Assembly (NCBI RefSeq): GCF_001982605.1
Contig: NZ_MLCN01000025.1
Location: forward strand, 1 to 36,302
Direction: 5' to 3'
From: Alkanindiges hydrocarboniclasticus
Lineage (GTDB): Bacteria; Pseudomonadota; Gammaproteobacteria; Pseudomonadales; Moraxellaceae
Length of the DNA: 36,302 bases
This document shows positions 33,057-36,302 of the stretch, piece after piece. Within the stretch, counting starts at the first letter, position 1, and every line of letters begins with the position of its first letter. A program made the position numbers and the translations under genes. The notes beneath the pieces are model-generated. The model searched no databases and had not been told where the DNA came from. It was given only the letters and a program-made list of their open reading frames with translations.

Positions 33057-35678
33057 ATGAATACCCAATACCGTAAGCCGCTAGCCGGCACTCAGCTTGA
33101 TTACTTTGATGTTCGCGCGGCTGTTGAAGCCATTCAACCCGGTAGCTATGACACTTTGCCCTATACCTCGCGTGTACTGGCAGAGCAATTGGTGCGCCGT
33201 GCCGAGCCAGAACATTTAACTGCTTACCTAACCCAGTTGATTGAACGCCGCCAGGATCTGGATTTTCCGTGGTATCCCGCCCGCGTAGTGTGCCATGACA
33301 TTCTGGGACAGACGGCACTGGTTGACCTTGCAGGCCTGCGTGATGCGATTGCCGATCAGGGCGGTGACCCTTCCAAGGTAAACCCGGTTGTACCGACCCA
33401 GTTGATTGTGGATCACTCACTGGCCGTAGAGTGCGGTGGCTTTGATCCAGACGCATTTGATAAAAACCGCGCCATTGAAGACCGTCGCAATGAAGACCGT
33501 TTTCACTTTATTGAATGGACCAAAACCGCCTTTAAAAACGTAGACGTGATTCCTGCGGGCAACGGCATTATGCACCAGATTAATCTGGAAAAAATGTCGC
33601 CTGTGATTCAAGCACGTGATGGCGTAGCGTTCCCTGATACTTGCGTGGGTACGGACTCACACACACCACACGTGGATGCGCTGGGCGTGATTGCAGTGGG
33701 TGTGGGTGGTTTAGAAGCTGAAACCGTGATGCTGGGCCGTGCGTCCATGATGCGTCTACCCGACATTATTGGTGTCGAAATTACAGGTCAACGTCAGGTT
33801 GGTATTACTGCCACCGATATCGTGTTGGCTTTGACTGAGTTTTTGCGTAAAGAACGTGTGGTTGGTGCATTTTTGGAATTCTTTGGTGAAGGTGCGGACA
33901 GCATGACCATTGGCGACCGCGCTACCATTTCCAACATGACACCAGAATATGGTGCCACAGGTGCAATGTTCTATATCGACCAACAAACGCTGGATTATTT
34001 AACCATTACTGGCCGTGAAACTGCTCAAGTAGAATTAGTAGAAAACTATGCCAAAACCACTGGCTTATGGGCAGATAGCTTAAAAACTGCTGTGTACCCA
34101 CGTGTGTTGCATTTTGATTTATCTCAAGTCACGCGCAACATGGCTGGCCCATCCAATCCGCATGCACGTGTATCGACCAGCGATTTGGCTGCCAAAGGCA
34201 TTGCAGGCGAGTGGGTGAAAGAAGACGGGTTAATGCCAGATGGCGCGGTGATTATTGCGGCCATTACCTCATGTACCAATACCAGTAATCCACGTAACGT
34301 GGTGGCTGCGGCATTGGTGGCACGTAAAGCCAATGAACTAGGCCTTGAGCGTAAGCCGTGGGTTAAAACCTCATTTGCCCCAGGTTCAAAAGTTGCCGAG
34401 TTGTATTTAAAAGAAGCCAATTTGCTGGTTGAACTGGAAAAATTAGGCTTTGGTATTGTTGGTTTTGCCTGCACCACCTGTAATGGTATGTCTGGTGCAC
34501 TTGATCCAGTGATTCAGCAAGAAATTATTGACCGTGACTTATTTGCCACTGCCGTGTTATCAGGCAACCGTAACTTTGATGGCCGTATTCATCCCTACGC
34601 CAAACAAGCGTTCTTGGCCTCTCCGCCATTGGTGGTGGCCTATGCCATTGCAGGCACGATTCGCTTTGATATCGAGTGTGATGCACTGGGTAATGACCAA
34701 AACGGTAACCCAATTTACCTTAAAGACATCTGGCCAAGTGATGAAGAAATTGACGCCTTAGTGGCCAAAAGCGTGAAGCCAGAACAATTCCGCCAAGTGT
34801 ATATTCCCATGTTTGACTTGGGCGAAATTGAACAAGCGGCAAGCCCACTGTACGACTGGCGTCCAATGTCGACTTATATTCGTCGTCCGCCTTATTGGGA
34901 TACTTCAGGCATGGGTGCACTGGCAGCGAGTCCACGTACTTTGACAGGTATGCGTGCCTTGGCCGTGCTACCAGACAACATCACCACCGATCATTTGTCG
35001 CCATCTAACGCCATTATGATGAACAGTGCGGCAGGTGAATACTTGCACAAAATGGGCTTGCCGGAAGAGGACTTCAACTCTTATGCCACCCACCGCGGTG
35101 ACCATTTAACAGCCATGCGCGCGACCTTTGCCAACCCAAAACTACTGAATGAAATGGTACGTGATGACAATGGCAAAGTGATTCAGGGTTCATTGGCGCG
35201 TATTGAGCCAGAAGGCATCGTTACCCGCATGTGGGAAGCCATGGAAACCTACATGGAACGCAAACAACCGCTAATTATTATTGCGGGGGCGGATTATGGT
35301 CAGGGTTCTAGCCGTGACTGGGCAGCCAAAGGCGTGCGTTTAGCAGGTGTGGAAGCCATTGCTGCTGAAGGATTTGAGCGTATTCACCGTACTAACTTGA
35401 TTGGTATGGGCGTGTTGCCACTTGAGTTTAAAGCGGGCGTGAATCGCATTACCCTAAACCTTGATGGCACTGAAACTTATGATGTGAGGGGCGAACACAC
35501 GCCCCGCGCTGATATGACCTTAGTAATTACCCGTGCCAATGGCGAAACGCTAGAAGTGCCAGTTATTTCCCGCCTTGATACTGCTGAAGAAGTGCTGATT
35601 TATGAGGCAGGTGGTGTATTGCAGCGCTTTGCCAAGGACTTTTTGGAAGGCAATGTAGAAGTAGAAGCTACTGCTTAA
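33057..35678 (+). CDS. acnD: Fe/S-dependent 2-methylcitrate dehydratase AcnD
   Basis: AcnD is an aconitase-family enzyme that dehydrates 2-methylcitrate to 2-methyl-trans-aconitate in the propionate-degrading methylcitrate cycle. The product is normally isomerised by PrpF. It has 873 residues. The start MNTQYRKPLAGTQLDYFD, RRNEDRFHFIEWTKTAFKN and the overall sequence match AcnD rather than AcnA. The 4Fe-4S cysteines are in AAITSCTNTSNP and GFACTTCNGMSG, and the swivelling domain has ADYGQGSSRDWAAKG. The ATG at 33057 is preferred to an upstream in-frame start at 33042. In most bacteria acnD sits with prpB, prpC and prpF. Here it is alone, ends in a terminator and is followed by an IS-broken gene. 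Confidence 0.93.
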   Translation: MNTQYRKPLAGTQLDYFDVRAAVEAIQPGSYDTLPYTSRVLAEQLVRRAEPEHLTAYLTQLIERRQDLDFPWYPARVVCHDILGQTALVDLAGLRDAIADQGGDPSKVNPVVPTQLIVDHSLAVECGGFDPDAFDKNRAIEDRRNEDRFHFIEWTKTAFKNVDVIPAGNGIMHQINLEKMSPVIQARDGVAFPDTCVGTDSHTPHVDALGVIAVGVGGLEAETVMLGRASMMRLPDIIGVEITGQRQVGITATDIVLALTEFLRKERVVGAFLEFFGEGADSMTIGDRATISNMTPEYGATGAMFYIDQQTLDYLTITGRETAQVELVENYAKTTGLWADSLKTAVYPRVLHFDLSQVTRNMAGPSNPHARVSTSDLAAKGIAGEWVKEDGLMPDGAVIIAAITSCTNTSNPRNVVAAALVARKANELGLERKPWVKTSFAPGSKVAELYLKEANLLVELEKLGFGIVGFACTTCNGMSGALDPVIQQEIIDRDLFATAVLSGNRNFDGRIHPYAKQAFLASPPLVVAYAIAGTIRFDIECDALGNDQNGNPIYLKDIWPSDEEIDALVAKSVKPEQFRQVYIPMFDLGEIEQAASPLYDWRPMSTYIRRPPYWDTSGMGALAASPRTLTGMRALAVLPDNITTDHLSPSNAIMMNSAAGEYLHKMGLPEEDFNSYATHRGDHLTAMRATFANPKLLNEMVRDDNGKVIQGSLARIEPEGIVTRMWEAMETYMERKQPLIIIAGADYGQGSSRDWAAKGVRLAGVEAIAAEGFERIHRTNLIGMGVLPLEFKAGVNRITLNLDGTETYDVRGEHTPRADMTLVITRANGETLEVPVISRLDTAEEVLIYEAGGVLQRFAKDFLEGNVEVEATA

Positions 35679-35697
35679 ACTATTTGATTTTGTTTGA

Positions 35698-35733
35698 AAA
35701 AAACCCTATCGTGAGATGGGGTTTTTATTTTCT
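35698..35733 (+). terminator. Terminator of acnD
   Basis: The arms AAACCCTATC and GATGGGGTTT (one G-T pair) with a GTGA loop are followed by a T-rich tract, about 20 bases after the acnD stop. Confidence 0.85.
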
Positions 35734-35755
35734 TTTAAATATTTTTTGGAATAAT

Positions 35756-36028
35756 ATGGATGACTTTCTTAAAAATCTCGCTAGTTTAAATGATGATAAT
35801 GCTTTGCTAGATTTTTGTCGCCGCAAAGTATTACACGGTACCCCATTTGTTTTTAACGGAAATGAAGATGCTTATTATAGTTTTAGAAAGCGCATAGCTG
35901 ATGAATTTGAAATTAATTTTCATGAAATTTTTATAATAGGTTCTGGTAAGTTGGGATTTAGCCCACATAAAAATAAAATTTTTGATTATGATTCAGATAT
36001 AGATGTAGCTATTAGATCTCTTGCATAA
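35756..36028 (+). pseudogene. N-terminal part of a nucleotidyltransferase-like gene, truncated by an IS
   Basis: The ATG at 35756 has GGA upstream and opens a frame beginning MDDFLKNLASLNDDNALLDF. After about 85 residues comes the signature of the polymerase-beta-type nucleotidyltransferase fold: GSGKLGFS (G-S motif) and, 14 residues later, DYDSDIDVAI (D-x-D metal motif). The frame is cut by the IS at about 36015 and ends with four IS-encoded residues at a stop at 36028. The full family protein would be about twice as long or more. Free-standing proteins of this type occur in accessory and defence-related regions. The stretch is markedly AT-rich compared with acnD, which suggests horizontal transfer. 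The missing part would lie beyond the window. Confidence 0.75.
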
Positions 36029-36302
36029 ATCAATTTTTGACCAGCTCGATATTATAAATAGCAGCAATCAAATTAAAGCGTAATCCCATGCGTTTACGTC
36101 GATTGCGGTAGCGCTCTGCAAGAATTTTAAACCGCTTTAACTTGCCAATCACATGCTCAATCCTAATGCGACGTCGGCTGATCTCAGTATTAAGCCATTT
36201 TTGCAACGCAACTAAAGGTCTTTTCTTATTGGCTTTAAATGGCATTAAGTAAGGAATCTTTAGTCGCTTTAAACCTTGATAACCTTTATCAGTCAATAAA
36301 AA
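36015..36302 (-). mobile_element. IS5-family insertion sequence, right copy, truncated by the window end
   Basis: The element end GATCTCTTGCATAAATC starts at about 36015, directly after a TA that may be the target duplication. It is in inverted orientation relative to the left copy, so both 3' ends point into the window. Confidence 0.8.
36030..36302 (-). CDS. IS5-family DDE transposase, C-terminal part
   Basis: About 90 C-terminal residues of the transposase, with the frame running off the right end of the window. TDKGYQGLKRL follows the second catalytic region of IS5-type DDE transposases. The catalytic Glu is probably in RIRIEHVIGKLKRFKILAE, followed by RYRN and the KRMGLRFNLIAAIYNIELVKN tail. 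The apparent start at 36296 is internal and only marks the window edge. This copy has no stop in the region where the left copy has TAG, so it may be functional. It interrupts the nucleotidyltransferase-like gene. Confidence 0.88.
   Translation of the reverse strand, partial: FLLTDKGYQGLKRLKIPYLMPFKANKKRPLVALQKWLNTEISRRRIRIEHVIGKLKRFKILAERYRNRRKRMGLRFNLIAAIYNIELVKN

Noticed and set aside
129-36014. The left remnant (129-331) and the right nucleotidyltransferase fragment (35756-36014) as two halves of one gene split by the IS
   Set aside because: Joining them at the TA gives an in-frame fusion, which is tempting. However, both fragments touch the 3' end of the IS, whereas a single insertion would leave one half at each end, and the core genes between them rule out a small circular replicon. 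The in-frame join has a one-in-three chance of occurring at random.

Overview
The window is a chromosomal stretch from a gammaproteobacterium of the family Moraxellaceae, close to Acinetobacter or Alkanindiges. The best taxonomic evidence is a BfmR/BfmS two-component pair next to nrdAB and two OmpA porins of the Acinetobacter type (N-terminus MKLSRIALA, mature start GVTVTP). Base composition looks mid-range in the core genes. It becomes clearly AT-rich at both ends, where insertion sequence (IS) remnants and broken genes lie. No tRNA, rRNA, CRISPR array or prophage was recognised.

Layout. (1) 1-331: the 3' end of an IS5-family element with a nonsense codon, then the tail of a gene that the IS has cut. 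(2) 365-4840, minus strand: class Ia ribonucleotide reductase, nrdA, then a translationally coupled 52-residue membrane microprotein, then nrdB. The control region (4841-5396) carries two NrdR-like boxes and a cluster of DnaA-box-like sites. (3) 5397-7915: bfmR and bfmS, separated by a terminator-like hairpin. (4) 8038-9092: an SRPBCC-fold protein and a transglutaminase-like protein on the minus strand. (5) 9333-14115, plus strand: prfC, a possible overlapping mini-ORF, a DUF3298 lipoprotein overlapping a TatD nuclease, a small DUF2004-like protein, and tcdA. (6) 14127-17149, minus strand: a membrane-anchored protein of unknown function, a biosynthetic-type thiolase and a FimT/GspH pseudopilin. 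(7) 17536-20094: two tandem OmpA paralogues, the first with a long structured leader. (8) 20194-24930, minus strand: RNA ligase RtcB with a small basic protein behind it, a 0.77 kb stretch without a gene, lysP and rsmC. (9) 25238-28785, plus strand: typA, mscL and a drug/metabolite (DMT) exporter. (10) 28894-32730: mutM and an alkyladenine glycosylase (AAG) back to back, a small C-X5-R phosphatase-like protein, an EF-hand periplasmic protein, ygfZ and a small membrane protein. (11) 33057-35678: acnD without the other methylcitrate-cycle genes. (12) 35756-36302: the N-terminal part of a nucleotidyltransferase-like gene cut by a second copy of the same IS, in inverted orientation relative to the left copy.

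Most of the window is ordinary core genome: DNA precursor supply, envelope control, translation factors, tRNA/rRNA modification and base-excision repair. The best candidates for something undescribed are the coupled microprotein inside nrdAB, the small basic protein in the rtcB operon, the palindromes around the typA promoter, and the IS-broken AT-rich genes at the two edges. I see no complete new multi-gene system.
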